DNA of 64,000 nucleotides from NCBI RefSeq assembly GCF_002135205.1, contig NZ_NEFZ01000003.1:1-64000 (forward strand). The letters are read 5' to 3'. The notes under the pieces are model-generated. The model was not told the DNA's origin and ran no database searches. It worked only from the letters and a program-made list of their open reading frames with translations. Source of the stretch: Acinetobacter sp. ANC 4204 (lineage in GTDB: Bacteria; Pseudomonadota; Gammaproteobacteria; Pseudomonadales; Moraxellaceae). Each line of letters starts with the position of its first letter. The stretch's first letter is position 1. Positions 1 through 7,157 of the stretch are shown piece by piece. Position numbers and translations under genes: made by a program.

Positions 1-37
1 CTTCTCAATGGTTCGTCACCATCAAGCTAGGTCGGCT

Positions 38-65
38 ATATTACTCTCAATCTCTTAAAAGTCAA
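38..65 (-). promoter_or_regulatory. Strong promoter firing leftwards out of the window (stable-RNA-like)
   Basis: On the minus strand there is a -35 box TTGACT (60-65), a 16-bp spacer and a -10 box TAATAT (38-43). The -10 is followed by a G+C-rich stretch AGCCGACC, and the DNA just upstream of the -35 is almost pure A+T, like an UP element. This arrangement is typical of rRNA and tRNA promoters. The transcript would leave the window at position 1, so the target is not seen; an rRNA operon is an inference only. Confidence 0.5.
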
Positions 66-274
66 CTGGTAATTTAAATTATTTTAAACTCTCCTTCTAA
101 AACCCAACTCAATCAATTTTAACTAAGTTGCTGTTTTATCAGAAGTTTTAATCTTCATCACCGCCGATGGATGTGCATTCTACAGCATTTCTATCCCCTT
201 GCAACCCCCTTCTCTCAATTATTTATAAAAAAACTTCTACTTGTTTATTTATTCGGCAAAATATTACTTTTTTC

Positions 275-1348
275 TTATTTCTTGAGTGAAAAGGGAACAA
301 TTTCTTCAATTTCATTGCGTATTTTTTCTTGTGAGTTATGTTCTTGCCACTTTAAAGCACGACAGTCGACATATTCACAGTAGCCACTTTCACCATTTTC
401 CTCATAGTTATCAATTTTGACTTGATATTTAAAGCTTCCTACATAACCTGCTGCTAAGCCAAACTTAAAGTCTCCACGGCTCTGTGCGCAAATATGTATC
501 CGATATCCCTGCTCACCTTGATAACACCATTCAAACTCTCGTGGTAAATACATTTTTTGCCCATTTGGCGTTTTCACAGCAGGATAAACACGATGAACTT
601 GAAAGCGTACCATTTGGTCAAACATGGAAGTCTGCTGCTTTTTTAAATCACGTAAATAAATCCGTGACTGAACGACTCGATTAAATGAATCCCGAATTTG
701 CTCTAATAAGAGCTGACGTTGATCTGCTAGATTAATGATTTGATATGTAAAAAAAGCTAAAGGGACATAACTAAAGTCAACACTGCGCCCATATTCAAAT
801 GCGCCGAGTTGATCTATGTCATAGTGTTGTCCTTTGTATTTTACCTCGCCATGACACTGACACATCACCGACCAATGTTCAGCTAAGCCAAAACGTAACT
901 TGGTAAAATGAGAAATCAAGGGTGTGGTGATAACTTCTATCTCAAAGCTTAGTTCACTATCTTTTCGTTGAATCTGAAATTTAGGAAATGCACCTATAAC
1001 GTGTTCTTTGTTTGCAAATTTAAATTGTTGTTTTTCAAAAGCACATTCAGCAGAAATAGAATAGCGACTCAGTTGACCTGCCATATGCGGACTGCTACTG
1101 GCTAGAACCGTTGCTGTGTCTAGTGCTGTGGTTCGAATCGCACTGTTATTCCGAAGCATAGGCGTGTTGGGCTGCCCGATCATACTCAAAAAATTTAAGT
1201 AATGTAATGGTGCAGGAAGGTTAGGAATGGTTACAGCCTGATGAATGATTTTGTATTTCTTATTGGGCGGATGGTAGGCAGGCAAAGACCGTGAAGGAGT
1301 TTGATTAAGTTGTTTAGACTGATCGAGAAAATCTTGGAACAACCACAT
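275..1348 (-). CDS. Conserved protein of unknown function (possibly DUF6670)
   Basis: The product is 357 residues and has no signal peptide and no clear membrane segment. The central and C-terminal parts (about 100-340) are rich in alternating beta-type segments and aromatic residues, suggesting a beta-sandwich or lipocalin-like fold, but I see no catalytic motif. It resembles proteins I know only as uncharacterised Acinetobacter proteins; assignment to DUF6670 is from memory and tentative. The ATG is preceded by a good ribosome site (AAGGAG, 7 bases away). It lies 30 bases downstream of pssA on the same strand and may be co-transcribed with it, which would fit a role near the membrane, but no function is assigned. 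Confidence 0.7.
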   Translation of the reverse strand: MWLFQDFLDQSKQLNQTPSRSLPAYHPPNKKYKIIHQAVTIPNLPAPLHYLNFLSMIGQPNTPMLRNNSAIRTTALDTATVLASSSPHMAGQLSRYSISAECAFEKQQFKFANKEHVIGAFPKFQIQRKDSELSFEIEVITTPLISHFTKLRFGLAEHWSVMCQCHGEVKYKGQHYDIDQLGAFEYGRSVDFSYVPLAFFTYQIINLADQRQLLLEQIRDSFNRVVQSRIYLRDLKKQQTSMFDQMVRFQVHRVYPAVKTPNGQKMYLPREFEWCYQGEQGYRIHICAQSRGDFKFGLAAGYVGSFKYQVKIDNYEENGESGYCEYVDCRALKWQEHNSQEKIRNEIEEIVPFSLKK

Positions 1349-1378
1349 ATCGCACTCCTTCTACATATTATTAACTCA

Positions 1379-2206
1379 TCATGGGTTTTGTTGGCTTCGT
1401 GCTAAAAATGTCGTAACAAATCCAGATAACGCATAAATCAAGGAAATCACCAAAATACCCACAGGAATATTGTAGGTCATTGCTGCAAAAATAAAGACTG
1501 CAATCGGCAGAACAAAAAATGGAACGCGCTTGCGATCTACTGTTTTAAATGAATAATACTTAATATTCGAAATCATCAATAGACCAACAGAAACAATCAC
1601 TACAGCGCTGATTGCTTGGATACCGCGCTCACGAATATCAAAAATTTCAGGAAAATCGAGCCCGACCCAAACCAATGAAATAATGATAATGGCTGCAAGC
1701 GGACTAGCCACACCAATAAAGTAACGCTTATCGACTACACCAATTTGCACATTAAAACGCGCTAAACGGAACGCAGCACATGCGGTATAGACAAAACAGC
1801 ACGCTAGACCGATACGACCCAGCGAATCCAAACTCCAGCTATACATTAAAATCGCTGGCGCAACACCAAAGGCAAGTAAATCAGACAAAGAGTCATACTG
1901 CTCACCAAAAGCACTCTGCGCACCGATTGCACGTGCCACACGGCCGTCTAGGCCATCCAACAATGCTGCTAAGAAAATAGCATAAATCGCTTGTTGGAAA
2001 TTACCATTCATACTAGCGATAATGGAATAAAAGCCTGACAACAACGCTGCCGTTGTAATCAGGTTCGGCCACAAATAAATACCTCGACGTTTTACTTTTT
2101 GACCTTCCTGTGTATGCTCTTCTTCTTCCACCTCGAAAGTGATCCCATCAAAGCTGGGAACACTGCGTGGAGTAGATTCGCTTTCAGGTTTATTTATATT
2201 TGTCAT
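1379..2206 (-). CDS. pssA: CDP-diacylglycerol--serine O-phosphatidyltransferase
   Basis: This inner-membrane enzyme makes phosphatidylserine from CDP-diacylglycerol and serine, the first committed step to phosphatidylethanolamine. The CDP-alcohol phosphotransferase signature DGxxARx8Gx3Dx3D is complete: D87-G88, A91-R92, G101, D105 and D109. Several hydrophobic segments follow, as in the family. The first 40 residues are an acidic and basic soluble extension before the first membrane segment. The length (275) fits the membrane-type (subclass II) PssA rather than the E. coli phospholipase-D-like type. The start ATG has AGGA 10 bases upstream. It lies 44 bases after rlmJ on the same strand. Confidence 0.93.
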   Translation of the reverse strand: MTNINKPESESTPRSVPSFDGITFEVEEEEHTQEGQKVKRRGIYLWPNLITTAALLSGFYSIIASMNGNFQQAIYAIFLAALLDGLDGRVARAIGAQSAFGEQYDSLSDLLAFGVAPAILMYSWSLDSLGRIGLACCFVYTACAAFRLARFNVQIGVVDKRYFIGVASPLAAIIIISLVWVGLDFPEIFDIRERGIQAISAVVIVSVGLLMISNIKYYSFKTVDRKRVPFFVLPIAVFIFAAMTYNIPVGILVISLIYALSGFVTTFLARSQQNP

Positions 2207-2250
2207 TTTCTGTCGATCCTAATGTAGCCTTTTTCTCTTTAGGTCTGTCT

Positions 2251-3108
2251 TTATTCGCCAACTAACCAACGAACAGCAGCATGACCACCATTTTCACTCA
2301 TACGTAAATGCGGGAATAACCACTGTAACGCCTCATCAGCATCTTCGGAGAACTTCCAAGGCGGGTTAATCACCAATAGACCACAGCCGTTTAAGCCCAC
2401 TGGAGTGTCATCTGGCCAAACACATACTTCACAGATCAACTGACGACGAATACCCGTTTTAATCATTTTCTTTTCAAAACGTTCAATCATCGCGCGGTCT
2501 TTAATCGGATACCAAATCGCAAAGACCCCTGTTGACCATTTTTTATGTGCTGCTGCAATCAGGTCAACTAACTGTGGAAAATCTTTACGTTCAACTTCAT
2601 AAGGTGGGTCAATCATCACCAAACCGCGTTTTTCTTTAGGCGGAATGACACCGAGTAAGCCTTCATACGCATCGCGCTCATGCAAACCCGCGCGTTTATC
2701 ACGAACGTTGTAATACAACTGTTGGAATACATCACGCTGCATTTCAAAAATAGTGGCTTTGTCGATTTCACGCATGCCTTCTAATGCAAACCACGGCGAA
2801 CCAGGATAGGCACCTTTACCTGAACCTTCACGCATTTTTTCAACAATTTTTAAATACTGCTGAACGCCTTCAGGCGCATTACGCTTAATTGAATCATCTA
2901 GTTTCACTAAACGATGGATGCCATTTAAAAACTCACCTGACTTTTGTGCTTCTGAAGTCGATAAATCATATTTACCAGCACCGCCATGCGTATCAATATA
3001 ACGATACGGTTTATCTTTTTGATTGAGGCGAGTCAAAATCTGAAGCAAAAGAACATGCTTCATGACATCGGCAAAGTTGCCTGCATGGAAATGGTGACGG
3101 TAATTCAT
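2251..3108 (-). CDS. rlmJ: 23S rRNA (adenine(2030)-N6)-methyltransferase RlmJ
   Basis: The enzyme methylates A2030 of 23S rRNA using S-adenosylmethionine. The N-terminus MNYRHHFHAGNFADVMKH is the family hallmark. A SAM-binding segment DTHGGAGKYDL lies at 39-49, and the N6-adenine methyltransferase catalytic motif DPPY lies at 167-170. The length of 285 matches RlmJ (E. coli 280). It is divergent from the oxygenase gene at 3223, so a promoter for each should lie in the 114 bases between them. AGGA sits about 10 bases before the ATG. The modification is non-essential in E. coli; nothing here looks damaged. Confidence 0.95.
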   Translation of the reverse strand: MNYRHHFHAGNFADVMKHVLLLQILTRLNQKDKPYRYIDTHGGAGKYDLSTSEAQKSGEFLNGIHRLVKLDDSIKRNAPEGVQQYLKIVEKMREGSGKGAYPGSPWFALEGMREIDKATIFEMQRDVFQQLYYNVRDKRAGLHERDAYEGLLGVIPPKEKRGLVMIDPPYEVERKDFPQLVDLIAAAHKKWSTGVFAIWYPIKDRAMIERFEKKMIKTGIRRQLICEVCVWPDDTPVGLNGCGLLVINPPWKFSEDADEALQWLFPHLRMSENGGHAAVRWLVGE

Positions 3109-3222
3109 GTTTGTATTATTCCTAAAATCAATGAGTATTTTAGCATGAAAAATAGTTTCGTTCAGACAGCTTTCTTACACTAGAATAACAGCGGCTTTTC
3201 TTTGTCTTTTAGGTTTTATGTT

Positions 3223-3825
3223 ATGGAAGCAGTTCTTCTCCCAAAGTCTTGGAATGTTGATCAAATCCTAGATGATTTAGATCAACATGGTTTTGCCATC
3301 ATTGATGACGCCTACTCTGATGACTATGTACATCAACTCATTGAAGAATGCACTTCGAACTTAAACCGCTTTCGTGAAGCCGCTATTCAAAACGGTGTCA
3401 TCAGTAAGATCCGTAGTGATCACATTTTATGGTTACATCCCGAACTCCACATTTCCAATCGACATGTACAGTCCCTTTTTAGCTTAGGTCATGAGCTCAA
3501 CCGTGCTTTTTATCTTGGTATTCGGGACGTCGAAGCGCATTTTGCTTGCTATAACGCCGGCGAGTTTTATGCACTACACCGTGATAATCCTCAAGGTAAA
3601 AATGGTCGTATGATTTCTGCAGTTTACTACTTACATGAAGACTGGCAAGACAGCTGGGGAGGTGAGCTTCATCTACAAGATAAAAATAACATTTGGCATG
3701 TACTGCAACCCAAACCAAATCGTATCGCACTGTTTCAAAGTGACTTGCTACATGAGGTTTTAAAAGCCAAACATCAGCGTTTATCAATTACCGCATGGTT
3801 ACGTAGTGACAGTACAATTCTGTGA
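3223..3825 (+). CDS. 2OG-Fe(II) dioxygenase family protein
   Basis: A 200-residue cytosolic protein with the prolyl-4-hydroxylase-like iron triad: H119-x-D121 and distal H177, followed by R186, which would hold the 2-oxoglutarate carboxylate. Such enzymes hydroxylate a protein or small molecule using Fe(II), O2 and 2-oxoglutarate; the substrate is unknown. An upstream in-frame TTG at 3202 is possible, but I chose the ATG at 3223 because AGG lies at 3211-3213 with correct spacing and the family starts close to this point. It resembles the SM-20/EGL-9-type proteins found widely in gamma-proteobacteria. It stands alone between a divergent rlmJ and an unrelated downstream gene. Confidence 0.85.
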   Translation: MEAVLLPKSWNVDQILDDLDQHGFAIIDDAYSDDYVHQLIEECTSNLNRFREAAIQNGVISKIRSDHILWLHPELHISNRHVQSLFSLGHELNRAFYLGIRDVEAHFACYNAGEFYALHRDNPQGKNGRMISAVYYLHEDWQDSWGGELHLQDKNNIWHVLQPKPNRIALFQSDLLHEVLKAKHQRLSITAWLRSDSTIL

Positions 3826-3897
3826 TTCAGGCAATAAGACTTTAAATTGTAAAAAGCATCCTCATATACTGAACATTCATTGAGGAGGATGTAACCG

Positions 3898-4425
3898 ATG
3901 CGTGCCAACAGTCAACACATTATTCAGCGTATTGGTGAAACAGACCAACTCTACTTACAAGGCAATAGCCCTGAATTAGCACTTGAGCGTGCTGATTTGC
4001 GCTTACAGTTAGTCACACTGAGCCAACTGCGCCAAGAGCAAGTCCACTTCTTACAAGAAGCGGTGGTATTACTTGAGCAAGGTCGAATTGAGTTTGAGGA
4101 AATGCCTCTGTCTTTGTACCTCAATTTGTCTTTGCATCTTGCTAAGGCATATATGCTGTACTTTGAAATCACCAAAGAAGATCGCTTTGCGTTGATTACA
4201 CAGCAAATTTTAAAACCACTGACCAGCTATGGTCAGGGTGATATTTACCTGTTTTTGGCCTACGCCTCTGTGAGTAGAAAAGAATCTGCATTGGCACGAC
4301 ACTGGCTTGGAAAATATGCAAAAAGTACAGAGTTTGATTTCATTTTACTGCGTGAACATGCCGCTTTTATCAGCTTCCATCAAGAAGATTGGTTTATCAA
4401 ACTCATACAAAGTAAATTGCACTAA
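3898..4425 (+). CDS. Conserved helical protein of unknown function
   Basis: The product is 175 residues, leucine- and glutamine-rich, and predicted almost wholly alpha-helical, with paired amphipathic helices that recall a TPR-type scaffold. It has no signal peptide, no membrane segment and no metal or nucleotide motif. The ATG has an excellent ribosome site (GAGGAGG about 10 bases upstream), so it is very likely expressed. A rho-independent terminator follows 38 bases after the stop. I do not recognise the family; a protein-protein interaction role is only a guess from the helical pattern. Confidence 0.7.
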   Translation: MRANSQHIIQRIGETDQLYLQGNSPELALERADLRLQLVTLSQLRQEQVHFLQEAVVLLEQGRIEFEEMPLSLYLNLSLHLAKAYMLYFEITKEDRFALITQQILKPLTSYGQGDIYLFLAYASVSRKESALARHWLGKYAKSTEFDFILLREHAAFISFHQEDWFIKLIQSKLH

Positions 4426-4463
4426 AATGTGGGCATCCAAGTTATACATCTAAAGAATAAAAA

Positions 4464-4486
4464 ACGCCTGTGATCAGGCGTTTTTT
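4464..4486. terminator. Bidirectional rho-independent terminator
   Basis: A 7-bp stem ACGCCTG/CAGGCGT with a TGAT loop is flanked by A6 on the left and T6 on the right, so it can end transcription from the helical-protein gene on the plus strand and from the DUF2789 gene at 4528 on the minus strand. Confidence 0.9.
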
Positions 4487-4527
4487 ATAGTTCAAAGACC
4501 GTGTTGCTTTCAGTTGTGATCATTCAT

Positions 4528-4785
4528 TTAAGCTGTTTGAAGCTTATAAGCATCTAAGTGCAGTTGTTGATTGAGTTCATCGACCATAATCGCCCAGTCA
4601 TCATCTTGCACCAAATGGCTGATGAGTAATGCACGCTGTGCTGGATTCCAAAACGCTGCATCATGTAAAGATTGATGAGCGGGTAGTTGATGCGTACGAA
4701 TATATAACTCAATGGCAGCTGCACTATTAGCAAGTCCCAGTTGAGAAAATAAAAGCTCTAAGGATGGTTTGTGTTGATTGAGCAT
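4528..4785 (-). CDS. DUF2789 family protein (downstream copy)
   Basis: An 85-residue acidic protein with the DUF2789 pattern: an N-terminal LELLFSQLGL motif, an IELYIRTHQL segment, an FWNPAQ motif (F45/W46 region) and a C-terminal DDDWAIMVDELNQQL. The function of the family is unknown. It has a perfect Shine-Dalgarno sequence (AAGGAGG). It is a clear paralogue of the neighbouring upstream gene at 4891, with the same architecture and about half the residues conserved by eye. The two copies are separated by a terminator, so they seem to be independently ended units rather than one operon. Confidence 0.88.
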   Translation of the reverse strand: MLNQHKPSLELLFSQLGLANSAAAIELYIRTHQLPAHQSLHDAAFWNPAQRALLISHLVQDDDWAIMVDELNQQLHLDAYKLQTA

Positions 4786-4849
4786 CTCGCCCTCCTTATC
4801 AATACTATTGTCAATTATTATTGAATTAACTTATATGTATTTTTAAAAA

Positions 4850-4873
4850 AAACCTAGTCTTAAAACTAGGTTT
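4850..4873 (-). terminator. Rho-independent terminator after the upstream DUF2789 gene
   Basis: A 9-bp perfect stem AAACCTAGT/ACTAGGTTT with a six-base loop is followed on the minus strand by an unbroken T run. It lies 17 bases past the stop of the gene at 4891. Confidence 0.88.
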
Positions 4874-4890
4874 GTTGTTTCAATTTGTGA

Positions 4891-5154
4891 TTATAAATGA
4901 CACGAACCCGAAAGTTTATTTTCTGTGTGTAATTGCTCGTTTAACTGGTCAACGACCAATGACCATTCATCATCTTTTTTCCAATTGCTGATAATAAAAT
5001 CATGCTGTGCTTTAGACCAAAAAGGTGCTTTATGCAATGGAACATCTGAAGTGAGTTGATGTGTGTCAATAAACTGATTTATCGCATCCGCACTTGCATC
5101 AAGCCCCAATTGCTCAAATAAAAGTTCTAAAGTCGGTTGTTGATCAAACATCAT
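4891..5154 (-). CDS. DUF2789 family protein (upstream copy)
   Basis: An 87-residue DUF2789 protein with LELLFEQLGL, an INQFIDTHQL segment, APFWSKAQHDFI and DDEWSLVVDQLNEQL. A longer reading begins 24 bases upstream, but GAGGAG lies four bases before the ATG at 5154, and the paralogue at 4528 begins at the equivalent point, so the shorter start is preferred. A small C-terminal tail ends in CHL, absent from the other copy. The role is unknown. The tandem pair is most simply explained by an old local duplication. Confidence 0.86.
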   Translation of the reverse strand: MMFDQQPTLELLFEQLGLDASADAINQFIDTHQLTSDVPLHKAPFWSKAQHDFIISNWKKDDEWSLVVDQLNEQLHTENKLSGSCHL

Positions 5155-5265
5155 TGTTCTCCTCAAGCCCTTGATCATACCTTTACAGATTAAGGTATGC
5201 TTATTTTTTAGTCAGTTGTGTCTATATCTCAGCATGTTATTTTTTGTTCAATAAAGCATTTGTAT

Positions 5266-5297
5266 AAAAAAAGCACCCCGAAATGGAGTGCTTTTTC
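5266..5297 (-). terminator. Rho-independent terminator of mdh
   Basis: On the minus strand GCACTCC pairs with GGGGTGC (one G-U pair) within a longer A/T-extended stem, followed by T7. It starts 22 bases after the mdh stop codon. Confidence 0.88.
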
Positions 5298-5318
5298 AAC
5301 TTAATCAGTTCGATTAAA

Positions 5319-6305
5319 TTATTTAACCATGTCAGCAACTGCTGCACGTTCTTCTTCTAACTCGTTCAGAGTGAAGTTGATACGCTCACGGCTGAATTCG
5401 TCGATCTCAAGACCTTCAACGATTTTGTATTCGCCATTTTCAGTTGTTACAGGGAAACCGAACATTACGCCTTCTGGAATACCATAAGAACCGTCAGAAG
5501 GAATACCCATTGTTACCCATTTGCCGTTTGTACCAAGAGCCCAATCGCGCATATGGTCGATTGCAGCATTTGCAGCAGACGCAGCAGAAGACAAACCACG
5601 TGCTTCGATGATCGCAGCACCACGTTTACCAACAGTTGGAAGGAACACATCTTTGTTCCAAGCTGCATCGTTGATTTTGTCTTTTAAGCTTTCGCCATTC
5701 ACAGTTGCAAAACGGTAGTCAGCATACATTGTTGGAGAGTGGTTGCCCCAAACAGTCATGTCTTCGATGTCAGAAACTGCAACACCTGCTTTTTGAGCAA
5801 GTTGAGTCAAGGCACGGTTGTGGTCAAGACGTAACATTGCTGTGAAGTTTTTCGCTGGAAGATCTGGAGCAGATTTCATTGCGATGTAAGCATTGGTGTT
5901 TGCTGGGTTACCCACAACAAGTACTTTAACGTCACGGCTAGCAACTTCGTTTAGTGCTTGACCTTGACCAATGAAGATTTCACCGTTCACTTTCAATAAG
6001 TCAGCACGTTCCATACCTGGACCACGTGGACGTGAACCAACCAATAACGCGTAGTCAGCATCTTTAAATGCAACTTTAGGATCATCAGTACCGATCATGC
6101 CAGCCAATAATGGGAAAGCACAGTCGTCTAATTCCATCATTACGCCTTTAAGCGCAGCTTGAGCTTTCTCAAAAGGAACTTCTAACAATTGCAGAATAAC
6201 TGGTTGGTCTTTACCTAACATTTCGCCACTAGCGATACGGAATAATAGGCTGTAACCAATTTGACCAGCTGCGCCAGTAACGGCAACGCGAACAGGTTGC
6301 TTCAT
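5319..6305 (-). CDS. mdh: Malate dehydrogenase (NAD+)
   Basis: This cytosolic TCA-cycle enzyme interconverts malate and oxaloacetate with NAD(H). The Rossmann motif [10 protein letters not shown] lies at 11-20, substrate arginines at R94 and R100 in the RPRGPGMER loop, the NPANTN segment at 133-138, R159, and the catalytic pair D161/H189 (LDHNR and GNHSP). The length of 328 and the sequence match the cytosolic-type (group found in Acinetobacter and Neisseria-like bacteria) rather than the E. coli 312-residue type. The start has GGAGA about 8 bases upstream. It is a single-gene unit with its own terminator and 171 bases of upstream DNA. Confidence 0.97.
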   Translation of the reverse strand: MKQPVRVAVTGAAGQIGYSLLFRIASGEMLGKDQPVILQLLEVPFEKAQAALKGVMMELDDCAFPLLAGMIGTDDPKVAFKDADYALLVGSRPRGPGMERADLLKVNGEIFIGQGQALNEVASRDVKVLVVGNPANTNAYIAMKSAPDLPAKNFTAMLRLDHNRALTQLAQKAGVAVSDIEDMTVWGNHSPTMYADYRFATVNGESLKDKINDAAWNKDVFLPTVGKRGAAIIEARGLSSAASAANAAIDHMRDWALGTNGKWVTMGIPSDGSYGIPEGVMFGFPVTTENGEYKIVEGLEIDEFSRERINFTLNELEEERAAVADMVK

Positions 6306-6476
6306 GTACTTATCTCCATTTGAGGAACGTTAGATATGATTAAATAGCTGTTCTATCTAATCTTAATAATCATAAACGGCAAAGATTGTACTCCAATACT
6401 TTGGCAGATGCATGTAAAAGAGAATGAATTCCAACAAAAGTATGATAGGAAATATAAATTAATTTAGAAAAAGAGA

Positions 6477-7139
6477 TTAGTAAGAACCTTTGATCGCAAA
6501 GGAACTTGGGCAGTTTTCTTGAATATTCTCTGCACAAGCTTTGTACTGACCGTTGGGTTTATAACAGACCTTGACTTCGGTCAAAATGTTGGTTTGTCGT
6601 TGTGTCCGACAGCTAAAACGTAGCCCACTTGCAGGTAGCCCTGGGTTTAAACGTTGAAATTGCCCTCGCAGTGTATTGAGCTGTGCGGTTTTATTTTCAG
6701 AAGAAGTCAAATCTGCAGGAATTTTTAAACGCTCTGCATAATTAATCACATTACGGAAATACTGACTGGCATTCATCGGCACACAACCGCCAATTTCTGC
6801 CCATAACTGGCGGCGCGCATGTTCATCAGGCATGACTCTCGCCACGACTTTGGTTTGAAGCGGAGAAAGGACCGCAGAAGAATTGGTCTGACACTCCCGT
6901 GTGGTGGTTTCAGGATATAAACCCGTAATATTGAGTGAATAACCCTCTAGACACTTCCGTTTTTTCGAGCCTTGGTTATCGAACATACACACGGCGGGTG
7001 TCATTTGAATTTCCATCACATAACCAAATACCGTCGGTGCTGCATGAGCAGATGTCGTAAAAAATCCCAAAACAAGACTACTACCAATCATCTGCAGTAG
7101 TTTTTGCGTTAAGACTGATGGGAGTGACATCAAAACCAT
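6477..7139 (-). CDS. Secreted RNase T2-family protein lacking the catalytic residues
   Basis: The 220-residue product has a signal peptide (cleavage near the AHA-AP site at 31-35) and can be aligned along its length with RNase T2/E. coli RNase I. The CAS I motif (normally HGLWP) reads ITGLYP at 71-76, so the catalytic His is Thr72. The CAS II motif (normally HEWxKHGxC) reads QLWAEIGGC at 111-119, so the Glu, Lys and His are Leu112, Glu115 and Ile116. The structural YF (127-128), the cysteines and the C-terminal NCxxxFxI segment are kept. It is therefore probably not a ribonuclease but a periplasmic binding protein or inhibitor-type relic. It lies 18 bases after slt and is likely co-transcribed. 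The exact start among the early Met codons is uncertain. Confidence 0.8.
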   Translation of the reverse strand: MVLMSLPSVLTQKLLQMIGSSLVLGFFTTSAHAAPTVFGYVMEIQMTPAVCMFDNQGSKKRKCLEGYSLNITGLYPETTTRECQTNSSAVLSPLQTKVVARVMPDEHARRQLWAEIGGCVPMNASQYFRNVINYAERLKIPADLTSSENKTAQLNTLRGQFQRLNPGLPASGLRFSCRTQRQTNILTEVKVCYKPNGQYKACAENIQENCPSSFAIKGSY

Positions 7140-7157
7140 AAAATGTCTAGACCTTTA

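Noticed and set aside
171..383. A 70-codon plus-strand ORF near the left edge
   Set aside because: It overlaps the 3' end of the minus-strand gene at 275, has no ribosome site and a low-complexity hydrophobic sequence; it is a shadow frame.
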